A stretch of 64,000 bases of DNA, taken from NCBI RefSeq assembly GCF_900142215.1, contig NZ_FRAC01000008.1, forward strand, positions 62,001 through 126,000, in the 5' to 3' direction. The notes below the pieces were generated by a model. That model was not told the DNA's origin, did not search any database, and worked only from the letters and a program-made list of their open reading frames with translations. The translations under genes and the position numbers were made by a program. Of this stretch, positions 46,061 to 54,514 are shown in pieces. How positions within the stretch are numbered: position 1 is the first letter of the stretch; every line of letters begins with the position of its first letter. The DNA is from Anaerocolumna jejuensis DSM 15929. GTDB taxonomy: Bacteria; Bacillota; Clostridia; Lachnospirales; Lachnospiraceae.

Positions 46061-46618
46061 ATGAAGAAAAATACACACTATCGTATTGCACGTTTATCAG
46101 TTGAAAATATCATCCCAACTGAAACACCCGCTAAGAGCAGGCAGCTAAGCAAGTGGGCATTTTATATTGGAACAATTCTTCCTGATTTATCTTTTACTCA
46201 ATTTACCCATCCGCACTATTATGAAAAATCATCGGATTATGTTTTTAATAAACTCTATAAAATCGAAAATAAACCTGCAAAAGGCATTAGGGATGCAATC
46301 AAGCTAGGTGAAATGGTCCACTATCTATGCGATTTTTGCTGCTTTGCGCATCTTGGCGGAAGCATTGGAAAAATTTCCGAACATTTGCAATATGAAAGGA
46401 ACATCGGACAATATGTATTGGATAATTACTGCAGCTTACAAAAAATAATAGCCTCTGTCTTTTCGATTGATGAAAGTACAAAAGCACCCATAGAGCAGAT
46501 AAAATATGAGCTTGAAGATTATAGAAATAAGGAGCCCGGCTTTGACTGGGATATCATGAAATCTATTCGAATTACTGCCATTATTTACTTTGAGATATTA
46601 CGAAACGAATTTGCCTGA
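46061..46618 (+). CDS. Zinc-dependent phospholipase C family protein
   Basis: This 185-residue protein fits the compact clostridial zinc-PLC-like family. Candidate metal ligands are His6 in NTHYRIA, Asp in ILPDLSF, the pair in FTHPHYYEKS, and the helix GEMVHYLCDFCCFAHLGGS with a later EHLQYE. There is no signal peptide, so unlike secreted alpha-toxin-type enzymes it may act in the cytoplasm or be a non-toxin hydrolase. AGAGGCGG precedes the ATG. It is a single-gene unit ended by a shared bidirectional hairpin. Confidence 0.75.
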   Translation: MKKNTHYRIARLSVENIIPTETPAKSRQLSKWAFYIGTILPDLSFTQFTHPHYYEKSSDYVFNKLYKIENKPAKGIRDAIKLGEMVHYLCDFCCFAHLGGSIGKISEHLQYERNIGQYVLDNYCSLQKIIASVFSIDESTKAPIEQIKYELEDYRNKEPGFDWDIMKSIRITAIIYFEILRNEFA

Positions 46619-46644
46619 ATAAAGGCAACAGTCCTATATTCAAA

Positions 46645-46675
46645 ATGCCGGTTCTTTTAATATCTGAACCGGCAT
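46645..46675. terminator. Bidirectional stem-loop between convergent genes
   Basis: ATGCCGGTTC and GAACCGGCAT form a perfect 10-bp stem with an 11-base loop. It sits between the ends of the phospholipase-like gene and the YmaF-like gene. Confidence 0.75.
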
Positions 46676-46716
46676 GCAATCTTTGTGTTCTTAACAAAGG
46701 ATACAAAAATAATCTA

Positions 46717-47061
46717 TTAGATATCTGTAGGATTATCCATAAGCGTAACCAAACGGAAGCCATGGGTATGACCATTTCCCTCCGTCGTAAATCCTTCCAG
46801 ATAATGGACATGCCTGTCTCCCATGGGAATGGCACCGCAGGTCCTGCCCTTAAATTCATGGAAATGACCGTCGGTATTTTCCGTTTTGAAAACAATTTCA
46901 TGACAGTGGTCACCCTTCCCATTAAAGATGGCTTCTCCGGTCACAAAAGAAAACCGGTGATAATGCTTATCTTCCGCCATCTTCAGATAACCCTGTACCT
47001 CGTGTACATGATTCTTATATTGGGAATTGCTCTTTTTCATTTCTATTTTTATATAGCCCAA
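46717..47061 (-). CDS. ymaF: YmaF-family histidine-rich protein
   Basis: This ~115-residue protein is full of paired histidines: NHVHEVQGYLKMAED, HYHRFSFVTGEAI, DHCHEIVFKTENTDGHFHEF, DRHVHYLEGFT and NGHTHGFRLVT. The pattern matches the YmaF family of Firmicutes, whose function is unknown. The HxH pairs could bind a metal. AAGGAG lies nine bases before a TTG at 47061 and directly against a TTG at 47070; an ATG at 47040 is a third option, so the start is uncertain. Confidence 0.8.
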   Translation of the reverse strand: MGYIKIEMKKSNSQYKNHVHEVQGYLKMAEDKHYHRFSFVTGEAIFNGKGDHCHEIVFKTENTDGHFHEFKGRTCGAIPMGDRHVHYLEGFTTEGNGHTHGFRLVTLMDNPTDI

Positions 47062-47149
47062 GCTGCTCAACTCCTTAAAGACACCATCCTATTTGCAATC
47101 ATGCCTAAATGTATCATATGCAGCTTACCGGAAAGGGTTCTTTCCCCCT

Positions 47150-47704
47150 TTACCGGAGCCTGTTACTCTCAAATCTGGCACGGGTTTTTAAACAGAAAAT
47201 CAAATTATTGATTTTTTCCTCTGCATCTCCCTCACCGATAACACAGTCAACGGATATGGCCATATGGGTCAATAACCTGTCATCCAGATATTTGCGGCTT
47301 CCCGTCAATATATTAAGCTTTTCTTCAAAGGTGTCAGCATCCAGGAAGGCTAAAAGCACAGGGTTTACTGCTTCGGACTCCTCCCTGCTGCCACCGTCTC
47401 CGCCGCCTCTTTCCACCGGCTCTGCTGCTTCCACGGAGTTTGGTCTTATAAAGGAGTTCCCTGCTTCATCTGCCGGACGGCTGGCTTCCATGAAAGGTAT
47501 TTCCTTTTGGGGTGTATAAGGCACCATTTCCATTATAAAATCGGCATAGGGCATAGCATATATTTTATAATCTCCCGATAAAGCCTGATATACAGCTATC
47601 TCGCCTTCCATTCTCTTATAGATTGCAATTGCGATAAACTGTACCAGTTTCTTCTCATTGTCTAAAAATAGCTGTCCGGCTGCCGGTAATGTTCTTTCTC
47701 CCAT
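47150..47704 (-). CDS. DUF1653-like protein with C-terminal extension
   Basis: Residues 5-75 (LPAAGQLFLDNEKKLVQFIA, AVYQALSGDYKIYAMPYADF) resemble the DUF1653 fold, a small beta barrel common in Firmicutes. The family is usually ~70 residues, but this protein has 184. After a Gly/Glu-rich linker (residues 93-110) there is a helical segment LLAFLDADTFEEKLNILTGS. Such extended forms occur in Lachnospiraceae. No function is known. It is transcribed just upstream of the ymaF-like gene. Confidence 0.65.
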   Translation of the reverse strand: MGERTLPAAGQLFLDNEKKLVQFIAIAIYKRMEGEIAVYQALSGDYKIYAMPYADFIMEMVPYTPQKEIPFMEASRPADEAGNSFIRPNSVEAAEPVERGGGDGGSREESEAVNPVLLAFLDADTFEEKLNILTGSRKYLDDRLLTHMAISVDCVIGEGDAEEKINNLIFCLKTRARFESNRLR

Positions 47705-47926
47705 TTTATTTCTCCTTCCCTCGGGCGGTTAACTTAAAAATAATTTAAAATCTAACCCCTCCCTTGTAGCAATACCATATACATATATCACAAATTCCAG
47801 ATTTTCTTTCAAAAGCTTTCCTCTTCATTATATTCTTTTATATTCAATTCTTCAACTTTAACCTTCGGAAAAGCCACAGCAAACGAATGGGCCAAATGCA
47901 TGAGACCATATAATAACGGATATGCA

Positions 47927-48169
47927 CAGATGACCAAGGGGGTTGTTTTGGAGTTTTGTCTCAAGAGGTTCCTTATTCCACTTAAGCGGCAGGAAACGTG
48001 ACTAGGTAAACCAATGCCACTGTTTGAGCTCGATATCTAACACAACCATATTTGTTACAGCGAGTTTGGCATTGATTTACCTGCCAGTCACGTTTTCTGC
48101 CGCTTTAGACAGTGGAATAAGGGTTCTCGCGTAACAAAACTCCAAAACAACCCCCTTGGTCATCGTCCG
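47927..48169. repeat. Long hairpin element, copy 4 (forward orientation)
   Basis: It starts CAGATGACC and ends TCATCGTCCG. The outermost 31 bases on each side are perfectly complementary. The core AAGCGGCAGGAAACGTGACT and the loop strand GCGAGTTTGGCATTGATTT are conserved. In this copy the left arm has CCTTATTCCACTTAAG and the right arm TTTAGACAGTGGAATAAGG. It lies in the divergent gap between the DUF1653-like gene and aroF. Confidence 0.88.
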
Positions 48170-48231
48170 CTTCCATAAACATCATGCGTTTGCCATATCG
48201 GAAAAGCTCATGCTGCATAATTATAAAAATA

Positions 48232-48260
48232 TTGACTTCATTTTGAAAAACAGCTACAAT
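48232..48260 (+). promoter_or_regulatory. SigA promoter for the DAHP synthase gene
   Basis: TTGACT (48232-48237) and TACAAT (48255-48260) are exactly 17 bp apart. The start codon follows 44 bp after the -10. Confidence 0.8.
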
Positions 48261-48304
48261 GCATTTAAACCAAAAGTGATTATATGAAGCAAAGGAGTAT
48301 TGTT

Positions 48305-49333
48305 ATGAGTTTCGATTACCGAAAAGAAGTTATATCTCCTGCCGAACTACTGAGTACTTATTCTCTGACAGAAAAAGAAAGTCTGGCAAAAGCAGAAAGA
48401 GATAATGAGATTAAAGATGTTTTTATGGAGAAATCCAATAAATTCCTGGTTATAATAGGTCCATGCTCTGCGGACAACGAAGATTCTGTTTGTGACTACA
48501 TCAACAGACTTGCCAAGGTACAGGATAAAGTCAAGGATAAATTAATCCTGATTCCCCGTATCTACACCAACAAACCCCGAACCACCGGAGAAGGCTATAA
48601 AGGAATTGCCCATCAGCCGGACCCTGAAAAGAAGCCGGATTTACAGGAAGGCCTTATTGCCATGAGAAAGATTCACTTACGGGCAATTAGGGAAACCGGC
48701 CTTACCGCAGCCGATGAAATGCTCTATCCTGAGAACTGGCCCTATGTAGCGGATATCCTCTCCTATGTTGCCGTAGGGGCCCGTTCCGTTGAGAATCAGC
48801 AGCACCGCCTTACCATAAGCGGTATCGACTGCCCGGCCGGTATGAAGAATCCTACCAGCGGTGATTTGTCCGTTATGCTTAATTCCTGTGTTGCGGCACA
48901 AGGCTCCCATACCTTTTTGTACCGTGCCTATGAAGTAAAAACTTCCGGAAACCCACTGGCCCACTGCATCCTTCGAGGCGCTGTCAACAAACACGGACAG
49001 GCTATTCCCAACTACCATTACGAGGATTTAATCCGCCTTCTTGAAATGTATAATGAAAGAGATTTATCCTATCCGGCAGCCATCATAGATGCCAACCATG
49101 CCAACTCCAATAAGCTGTATTATGAGCAGCCCCGTATTATCAAGGAAATCCTTCACAGCAGGTCCGTTAATCCGGATATCGAAAGACTTGTTAAGGGCGT
49201 CATGATTGAAAGCTATATTGAGCCAGGTAATCAAAAAGTATCCGAACATACCTATGGAAAATCCATAACCGATGCCTGCCTTGGCTGGGCGGAATCCGAG
49301 AAGCTCATCTATACCATTGCCGAGCATATTTAA
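48305..49333 (+). CDS. aroF: 3-deoxy-7-phosphoheptulonate (DAHP) synthase, class I
   Basis: This 342-residue enzyme condenses PEP and erythrose 4-phosphate, the first step of aromatic amino-acid synthesis. Class I alpha motifs are present: VIIGPCSADNEDSV, PRTTGEGYKGI, GARSVENQQHR, MKNPTSGD, LRGAVNKHGQAIPNY and DANHANSNK. This resembles the Escherichia coli AroF/AroG type rather than the Bacillus AroA type. AAAGGAG precedes the ATG at 48305. Which allosteric inhibitor it senses cannot be read from the sequence. Confidence 0.95.
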   Translation: MSFDYRKEVISPAELLSTYSLTEKESLAKAERDNEIKDVFMEKSNKFLVIIGPCSADNEDSVCDYINRLAKVQDKVKDKLILIPRIYTNKPRTTGEGYKGIAHQPDPEKKPDLQEGLIAMRKIHLRAIRETGLTAADEMLYPENWPYVADILSYVAVGARSVENQQHRLTISGIDCPAGMKNPTSGDLSVMLNSCVAAQGSHTFLYRAYEVKTSGNPLAHCILRGAVNKHGQAIPNYHYEDLIRLLEMYNERDLSYPAAIIDANHANSNKLYYEQPRIIKEILHSRSVNPDIERLVKGVMIESYIEPGNQKVSEHTYGKSITDACLGWAESEKLIYTIAEHI

Positions 49334-49350
49334 TGCAAATAAAACAATAA

Positions 49351-49470
49351 GGGGCTGTAAAACACATCAAACAGCCCCTAATACAAGAACCCTGTATAAC
49401 AGAAGTCAATTTCTCTTCTTGGAACAGCCCTCCTGTCTGCCTGACAGAGGCTGTTTGCTATACAGGGTTC
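49351..49470 (+). terminator. Stem-loops downstream of aroF
   Basis: First GGGGCTGT pairs with ACAGCCCC (49351-49378), without a T run. Then GAACCCTGTATA (49387-49398) pairs with TATACAGGGTTC (49459-49470), enclosing AACAGCC/GGCTGTT and CTGTC/GACAG stems. The nested shape is unusual for a simple terminator. Confidence 0.55.
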
Positions 49471-49528
49471 CTTCTCAATTTATTATAATTAAGCTTATTA
49501 CTTCACATATATTGATACCGAATGAAAT

Positions 49529-49903
49529 CTAATTGATTGGTTTTCCAATATTCATAGCGCGTCTCCACTCCGGAGCCTCACCGTCATCACCCCAATATTC
49601 ATCCAGCGCCTTAATCTTTCCCTTCTCTATCTCAAAGAAGGAACATGCATGTACTGAAATATCCTCATTCCAGACCCGTGTGACTGTTATAATGCTATTT
49701 CCCATTTGTTCAAACCGCTCCACTATCCCCTTCCACTTGCCTGGATATTCACAGTTTGCTTCTATATATTCTTCCACCGTAAATCTCTCATTGGTACAAT
49801 GCCAGTTTATACGGGCATCCGGGCAGAAGAATTTCCGCAGGTTAACTCTATCCTGAGCGGCAACATACTCCCAATATGCTACTATAAATTCCTTATCAAC
49901 CAT
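49529..49903 (-). CDS. SnoaL/NTF2-like protein
   Basis: This 124-residue protein has the size and pattern of the NTF2-like superfamily: MVDKEFIVAYWEYVAAQDRV, LRKFFCPDARINWHCTNERF, and a beta-rich remainder ending LDEYWGDDGEAPEWRR. Members act as small-molecule-binding or isomerase folds with many functions. No substrate can be assigned. It follows xerD on its strand, but the 64-bp gap and the lack of a shared theme say little. Confidence 0.75.
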   Translation of the reverse strand: MVDKEFIVAYWEYVAAQDRVNLRKFFCPDARINWHCTNERFTVEEYIEANCEYPGKWKGIVERFEQMGNSIITVTRVWNEDISVHACSFFEIEKGKIKALDEYWGDDGEAPEWRRAMNIGKPIN

Positions 49904-49967
49904 AAAACCTATTGCCTTCCTTACGAAATATGACTTTTTGCATAAATAACCATTTTAAAAGCTTACT

Positions 49968-50852
49968 CTATGCTCTTGGATGGGTGTCCGCATATACCTT
50001 CGCAAGATTTTTGTCCGTACCCTGGACATAATACTGGGTTGTTGTAATATCCGCATGGCCCAGGAATTCCTGGAGACTTCTTAAATCCGCTCCGTTTGCT
50101 ATCATATGTGCGGCAAAGGAATTTCTTAGCATCTGGGGCGTGATTTCCATTGCTATCCCTGCATTTCTTCCATAAGCCTTAATGATCTTCCAAAAGCCCT
50201 GTCTGCTCATGGGCTCTCCGGAAAGGTTCGTAAATAGAAAATCCGTTTTGACATCTCCTACTAAAGCGGGCCTTCCCATATTAAAATAATTCTCCAAAGC
50301 ATGCTTTGCCATATTTCCAAAAGGGATCAGCCTTTCCTTCTTGCTGCTGCAGCAGCGAAGGAACCTGTTCTTAAGATTCAGGTCTTCCAGCTTTATGGAA
50401 ATCAGCTCAGTGACTCTGATACCGGTAGCATACAAAAGCTCCAGCATTGCCTTGTCCCTCATACCCTTGACCGTATCGGGATTCGGCTGCTCCAAAAGTC
50501 CGCTCACTTCCTCCTGTGACAGGGAGGTATGAGGCTTTTTCTCGATTTTAGGTGATTTCATCCGTTCGGTAGGGTCATGGCTCAGCTTCCCATTCTTAAT
50601 CAGGTACAGCACAAACGCCTTAATAGAGGCTATATTCCTGGAAACCGTGGCAGGGGACATTCCTTCCTTTTCCAGTGTCAGCACATAGGAATTCAGGCTG
50701 GTTTCATTTATTTTATCCTCTTCGGTTATATTATGCTTATACATGTAATTCATAAGCTTCGTCAAATCATTCCGGTAGGACAGACAGGTGTTTACACTTG
50801 CCTTTTTCACCTCTGTCATATATGTAATAAATTCCTGCAATATAGCCTTCAT
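49968..50852 (-). CDS. xerD: XerC/XerD-type tyrosine recombinase
   Basis: This 294-residue protein has an N-terminal SAM-like DNA-binding domain (residues 1-85) and a C-terminal catalytic domain. It resembles XerD, which resolves chromosome dimers at dif. Catalytic residues seen are R146 (ATGIRVTELI), R243 (MLRNSFAAH), H266 (LGHADITT) and the nucleophile Y274 or Y275. The first residue of the usual HxxR box is Gln (Q240). AAAGGAG precedes the ATG at 50852. Position next to spoIIM is common in Firmicutes. Confidence 0.9.
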   Translation of the reverse strand: MKAILQEFITYMTEVKKASVNTCLSYRNDLTKLMNYMYKHNITEEDKINETSLNSYVLTLEKEGMSPATVSRNIASIKAFVLYLIKNGKLSHDPTERMKSPKIEKKPHTSLSQEEVSGLLEQPNPDTVKGMRDKAMLELLYATGIRVTELISIKLEDLNLKNRFLRCCSSKKERLIPFGNMAKHALENYFNMGRPALVGDVKTDFLFTNLSGEPMSRQGFWKIIKAYGRNAGIAMEITPQMLRNSFAAHMIANGADLRSLQEFLGHADITTTQYYVQGTDKNLAKVYADTHPRA

Positions 50853-50936
50853 ACAGCAATTCTCCTTTGATTCAATCATTACTTAAGATAATTATAAATG
50901 TTCAATTTGGGAATTGCAAATCAAAAATAAAATTTT

Positions 50937-51542
50937 CTAGAAAAAGTGCAGGATTTTTCTTAAAATAAAGGAACCGATATAAGCTTCCGAAAGTCCTCCC
51001 ACCGCCAGCACCACTCCTAACAGGAGTGCCATGGCCAGATACCTGCTTATCTTCTCCCTTCTTCCCTTTTTTCCTGCAATATCATAATGCAGGTTTTTAT
51101 TCATCCAAAAGGCCATGCGGATACTGATAAAGATTACCGGTATGTATATCAGATACTGGGGAAAGGTATACCCTATTATCAGAAGTATCCCTTTTAATTT
51201 ATATTTCATCAGGATTACCGTAATGAAAAAGCTTCCTTGAAATCCTATATAGGTAAGGCACAGAGCAATGAAAGGGATGCCAAAGGAGGTTGCACAGACC
51301 ATCCAAAACAGAATAAAATTCTTAAAGATATCCCAGTATACATATTTTAATAAAACAGAATAATCTATGGGGGTTGTCTTTATCTGATAAAGATAACTGG
51401 AATCCAGGATATGAATATTCCCCCAGTAGAAGCCCTTAAATACCCTGGCAAACAGTATCCCTAATATCACCCCGAAAGCTACCAGAAATAGCCCGGCCTT
51501 TACTTCACCAAATCTGCGGAGTCGTTGCTTAAAAAAGTTCAT
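50937..51542 (-). CDS. spoIIM: Stage II sporulation protein M
   Basis: This 201-residue membrane protein has about five membrane segments, starting RFGEVKAGLFLVAFGVILG. SpoIIM forms the DMP peptidoglycan-remodelling complex with SpoIID and SpoIIP and drives engulfment of the forespore. The conserved central region (FGIPFIALCLTYIGFQGSFF) is present. In B. subtilis it is made under SigE, and it lies near xerD as here. Confidence 0.93.
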   Translation of the reverse strand: MNFFKQRLRRFGEVKAGLFLVAFGVILGILFARVFKGFYWGNIHILDSSYLYQIKTTPIDYSVLLKYVYWDIFKNFILFWMVCATSFGIPFIALCLTYIGFQGSFFITVILMKYKLKGILLIIGYTFPQYLIYIPVIFISIRMAFWMNKNLHYDIAGKKGRREKISRYLAMALLLGVVLAVGGLSEAYIGSFILRKILHFF

Positions 51543-51590
51543 AACAGCACCTGATACTTTCGTCTATATGATAGCATATGATGTCATGAT

Positions 51591-51619
51591 AAAAATAATG
51601 CCGGCATCCAGGCCGGCAC
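51591..51619 (-). terminator. Intrinsic terminator downstream of the Nudix gene
   Basis: On the minus strand TGCCGGC, a six-base loop and GCCGGCA are followed by TTATTTTTA. It lies directly after the Nudix hydrolase gene. Confidence 0.85.
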
Positions 51620-51627
51620 ATCTAAAG

Positions 51628-52170
51628 TTATTCCCTCTCTTTTTTTGTCTTATAGGCTAAAATAGCTGCAATGGTTTTTGCATCGTCAATCTGCCCTGTA
51701 AAAATAAAGTCAACCAGCTCCTCAAGGGTATAACACTCAATTGATACAAACTCATCCTCGTCCAGATGCTGCCTGGAGGGAATCAAGTGCTCTGTATAAT
51801 AGATACCAATTTTTTCGTTACAAAATGCCACCGTAGTATAAAGGTCAATTAAATGCCCGATTTCTTCCGCTCTGTATCCTGTTTCTTCTTCCAATTCCCT
51901 TCCTGCACAGGTTTTCATATCCTCACCGCTGTTAAGTCCTCCGGCCGGAATCTCAAGGGTATATTTTTCAACAGCATTCCGGTACTGCCTTACCATTATA
52001 ATCTTTCCGTCCTCTGTCACGGGAACGATGGCTGCTGCTCCCTTATGTCCGATAAAATCCCAATCAGCCGTTTTTCCGCTTGGCAGTTCCATGGTATCCG
52101 TATAAAAATCTATGATGTGTCCCTTGTGTACCGGTGTTCTCTTTAGCCGCTTATATTCCTTATTCTCCAT
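51628..52170 (-). CDS. Nudix hydrolase, ADP-ribose pyrophosphatase type
   Basis: This 180-residue Nudix protein hydrolyses nucleoside diphosphates linked to another group. The Nudix box region reads GLNSGEDMKTCAGRELEEET, with the catalytic REL-EE segment. The N-terminal strands (HIIDFYTDTMELPSGKTADW) and the later YTTVAFCNEKIGIYY match the ADP-ribose pyrophosphatase (NudF-like) group. It lies between proC and spoIIM. Confidence 0.88.
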   Translation of the reverse strand: MENKEYKRLKRTPVHKGHIIDFYTDTMELPSGKTADWDFIGHKGAAAIVPVTEDGKIIMVRQYRNAVEKYTLEIPAGGLNSGEDMKTCAGRELEEETGYRAEEIGHLIDLYTTVAFCNEKIGIYYTEHLIPSRQHLDEDEFVSIECYTLEELVDFIFTGQIDDAKTIAAILAYKTKKERE

Positions 52171-52218
52171 AAACTTCTCTCCTTCTGCATCTGTAATTCC
52201 CTTTGTCTTATGCTGTCC

Positions 52219-53019
52219 TTATTTATTTAAGGATACTGCTTTTTCATAACAGGCGTCCGTAGCCTTCATAATCGCATTACGGAAACCATATTCCTCCAAG
52301 GCTTCCACGGCAGCTATGGTAGTTCCGCCCGGAGAACATACTTTATCCTTTAAGCTTCCCGGATGTTCGCCGGTTTCCAGCACCATCCTGGCTGCTCCAA
52401 GCACTGCCTGTGCCGTGAGCTTATAAGCTTTCTCCCTTGGAATACCGTACTTCACCGCACTGTCCGCCAGGGCTTCAATGAACATATAGACATATGCCGG
52501 TGAACTTCCGCTGGCACACACAATGGAATTCATAAGGTTTTCATCCACTATTTCATATTTGCCGAAGGACAGGAAAAACATATCAATCAATTCCTTTTCT
52601 ACCGTAGTGTATTCATCCTTTGAAAAGCATAGGGCTGACATTCCTTCACCTACCAGGGCAGGGGTATTCGGCATGGATCTTATGACCCTGACCTGCTCCC
52701 CAAGGGCCTGTTTTATAGAATCAATGGTAATACCGGCAGCAATGGATATGATAATATGCTCCTTTGTCAGGCTTTCCTTAATATCCTGATAGACCTCTCC
52801 AAAAAACTGTGGCTTTACAGCCAGTACAATATATTTACAGGCTTCTGCCAGGGATTTATTGTCTTCTGTGTAAAGTACTCCTGTCTTTTGGTGCACAGCC
52901 TCTTTTCTCCCATCGCTCTTACTGGTAAAAAGAATGGATTCTGTACCAAATACCCTGGAAGCTCCTGCTATCATCGGGAGTCCCATATTTCCGGCTCCAA
53001 TAAAACCTATCTTATTCAC
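52219..53019 (-). CDS. proC: Pyrroline-5-carboxylate reductase
   Basis: This 266-residue enzyme reduces pyrroline-5-carboxylate to proline using NAD(P)H. The Rossmann motif is IGFIGAGNMGLPMIAG. The signature region near the C-terminus has the segment GSLKDKVCSPGGTTIAAVEA. Full family length. It is followed by the Nudix gene with a 48-bp gap, and its upstream side faces the hairpin repeat region. Confidence 0.96.
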   Translation of the reverse strand: MNKIGFIGAGNMGLPMIAGASRVFGTESILFTSKSDGRKEAVHQKTGVLYTEDNKSLAEACKYIVLAVKPQFFGEVYQDIKESLTKEHIIISIAAGITIDSIKQALGEQVRVIRSMPNTPALVGEGMSALCFSKDEYTTVEKELIDMFFLSFGKYEIVDENLMNSIVCASGSSPAYVYMFIEALADSAVKYGIPREKAYKLTAQAVLGAARMVLETGEHPGSLKDKVCSPGGTTIAAVEALEEYGFRNAIMKATDACYEKAVSLNK

Positions 53020-53121
53020 TTTAGTTCCTCCTTCTTTTTATGTGCTTTCATTCGTTCTCAAAGAATTTCCTAGTAATTGTAGTATATTAATCCATATATT
53101 GCAAGCTGAATCTGCTAATAT

Positions 53122-53257
53122 ATACGACGTACGCATGAATCTTTATATGTCCCAACTTTAAAACCATCTTTTTTAATTTATAACTCCGGTAGTTCTTCCC
53201 AACTGTGCCTAACCTTCACCTGCTTTTAGTAAGGGGGGGGTTGGGAACGGACGATGA
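53122..53257. repeat. Left flank of the hairpin element, with the first hairpin missing
   Basis: ACGCATGA, GTGCCTAACCTTCACCTGC and TTGGGAACGGACGATGA match the left side of copy 2a. The sequence then jumps straight to TTGGCAATAAACCCTTGA, which at copy 2 lies on the far side of the first hairpin. The whole 230-bp hairpin is therefore absent. Confidence 0.75.
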
Positions 53258-53348
53258 TTGGCAATAAACCCTTGACAGTTGTTGCGTTGTTGGAAGCTTT
53301 TAGGGTTTTGGGCACGGCAACCACTTAAGACCAAATAATGGATATACA

Positions 53349-53587
53349 CAGATGACCAAGGGGGTTGTATTGGCATTTTGTCTCAAGAGGTTCCTTATGA
53401 CACTTAAGCGGCAGGAAACGTGACTAGGTAAAGCAATGCCACTGTTTGAGCTCAATAACTAACACAGCCCTATTTGTTACAGCGAGTTTGGCATTGATTT
53501 GCCTGCCAGTCACGTTTTCTGCCGCTTTAGTGGAATAAGGGTTCTCGCGTAACAAAAGGTCAAAACAACCCCCTTGGTCATCGTCCG
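53349..53587. repeat. Long hairpin element, copy 5 (forward orientation)
   Basis: It starts CAGATGACC and ends TCATCGTCCG. It is nearly identical to copy 2b, including the flank AATAATGGATATACACAG and the right end CCATAAACTTCCTTCATGCA. It lies between proC and the end of the nitrogenase-like operon. Confidence 0.88.
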
Positions 53588-53651
53588 GTTCCATAAACTT
53601 CCTTCATGCATTTATCGTGGAGCATTCAGTAAACTGTATAATTCCTATTTA

Positions 53652-54503
53652 TCAAATCCGGTAATCGTCCTTGATTGAATCCATCAGTCCATATTCCAGC
53701 AGAATCTGCTCTAAACGCTCCTGGGACATGGGCTTTGGAATTGTAAAGTATTTGTTTTCATCAATGGCCTTTGCCAGGTTACGGTATTCCTGTGCCTGAT
53801 GATCCTCCGGTGCATATTCGATTACCGTTTTGCGGTTAATTTCAGCCCGCTGGACAACATTGTTGCGCGGTACAAAATAAATAAGCTGTGTGTTGAGCTC
53901 GGCAGCGAAGGCACTCAGTAAATCGATTTCACGGTCTACATTACGGCTGTTGCAGATAATGCCTCCAAGCCTCACGCCACCCTTTTGTGCGTATTTTGCA
54001 ATTCCTTTTGAAATGTTGTTTGCCGCATAAAGGCTCATCATTTCACCGCTTGCCACAATATAAATTTCCTTTGCCTTCCCTTCCCGAATCGGCATGGCAA
54101 AACCGCCGCAAACAACATCACCAAGTACGTCGTAAAAGACGTAATCCAGCTCCTCTGTGTAAGCACCCAGCTGTTCAAGCAGTCCGATGGATGTGATAAT
54201 TCCCCGGCCGGCACAGCCTACTCCCGGTTCCGGGCCTCCCGATTCCACACATTTTATCCCGCCAAAGCCCTTGCGCAGAATACTGTCCAGTTCAATGTCA
54301 TCGCCGGTTTCCCGCAGCGTATCCAGTACTGTACGCTGGGCAAGGGTGCCAAGCAAGAGCCGTGTGGAATCAGCCTTAGGGTCACAGCCGACTACCATGA
54401 TTTTTTTACCGCTTTCGGCAAGTCCTGCCGTGAGATTCTGGGTCGTGGTGGACTTTCCGATTCCACCTTTACCGTAAATTGCTATTTGTCTGATTTCACT
54501 CAT
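53652..54503 (-). CDS. NifH-like iron protein (reductase component of a nitrogenase-like enzyme)
   Basis: This 283-residue protein is a dinitrogenase-reductase homologue. The P-loop is GKGGIGKSTTTQN. The two cysteines that hold the bridging [4Fe-4S] cluster are C97 (GCAGRGIITS) and C132 (GDVVCGGFAMPIR), the same positions as in Azotobacter NifH. Arg100, the ADP-ribosylation site of NifH, is present. Family knowledge says such proteins deliver electrons to a D2K2 partner with ATP hydrolysis. It is the last gene of the cluster, 11 bp after the ABC ATPase. It could be called NifH by naive annotation, but the setting lacks other nif genes. Confidence 0.93.
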   Translation of the reverse strand: MSEIRQIAIYGKGGIGKSTTTQNLTAGLAESGKKIMVVGCDPKADSTRLLLGTLAQRTVLDTLRETGDDIELDSILRKGFGGIKCVESGGPEPGVGCAGRGIITSIGLLEQLGAYTEELDYVFYDVLGDVVCGGFAMPIREGKAKEIYIVASGEMMSLYAANNISKGIAKYAQKGGVRLGGIICNSRNVDREIDLLSAFAAELNTQLIYFVPRNNVVQRAEINRKTVIEYAPEDHQAQEYRNLAKAIDENKYFTIPKPMSQERLEQILLEYGLMDSIKDDYRI

Positions 54504-54514
54504 AAAAAACTCTC

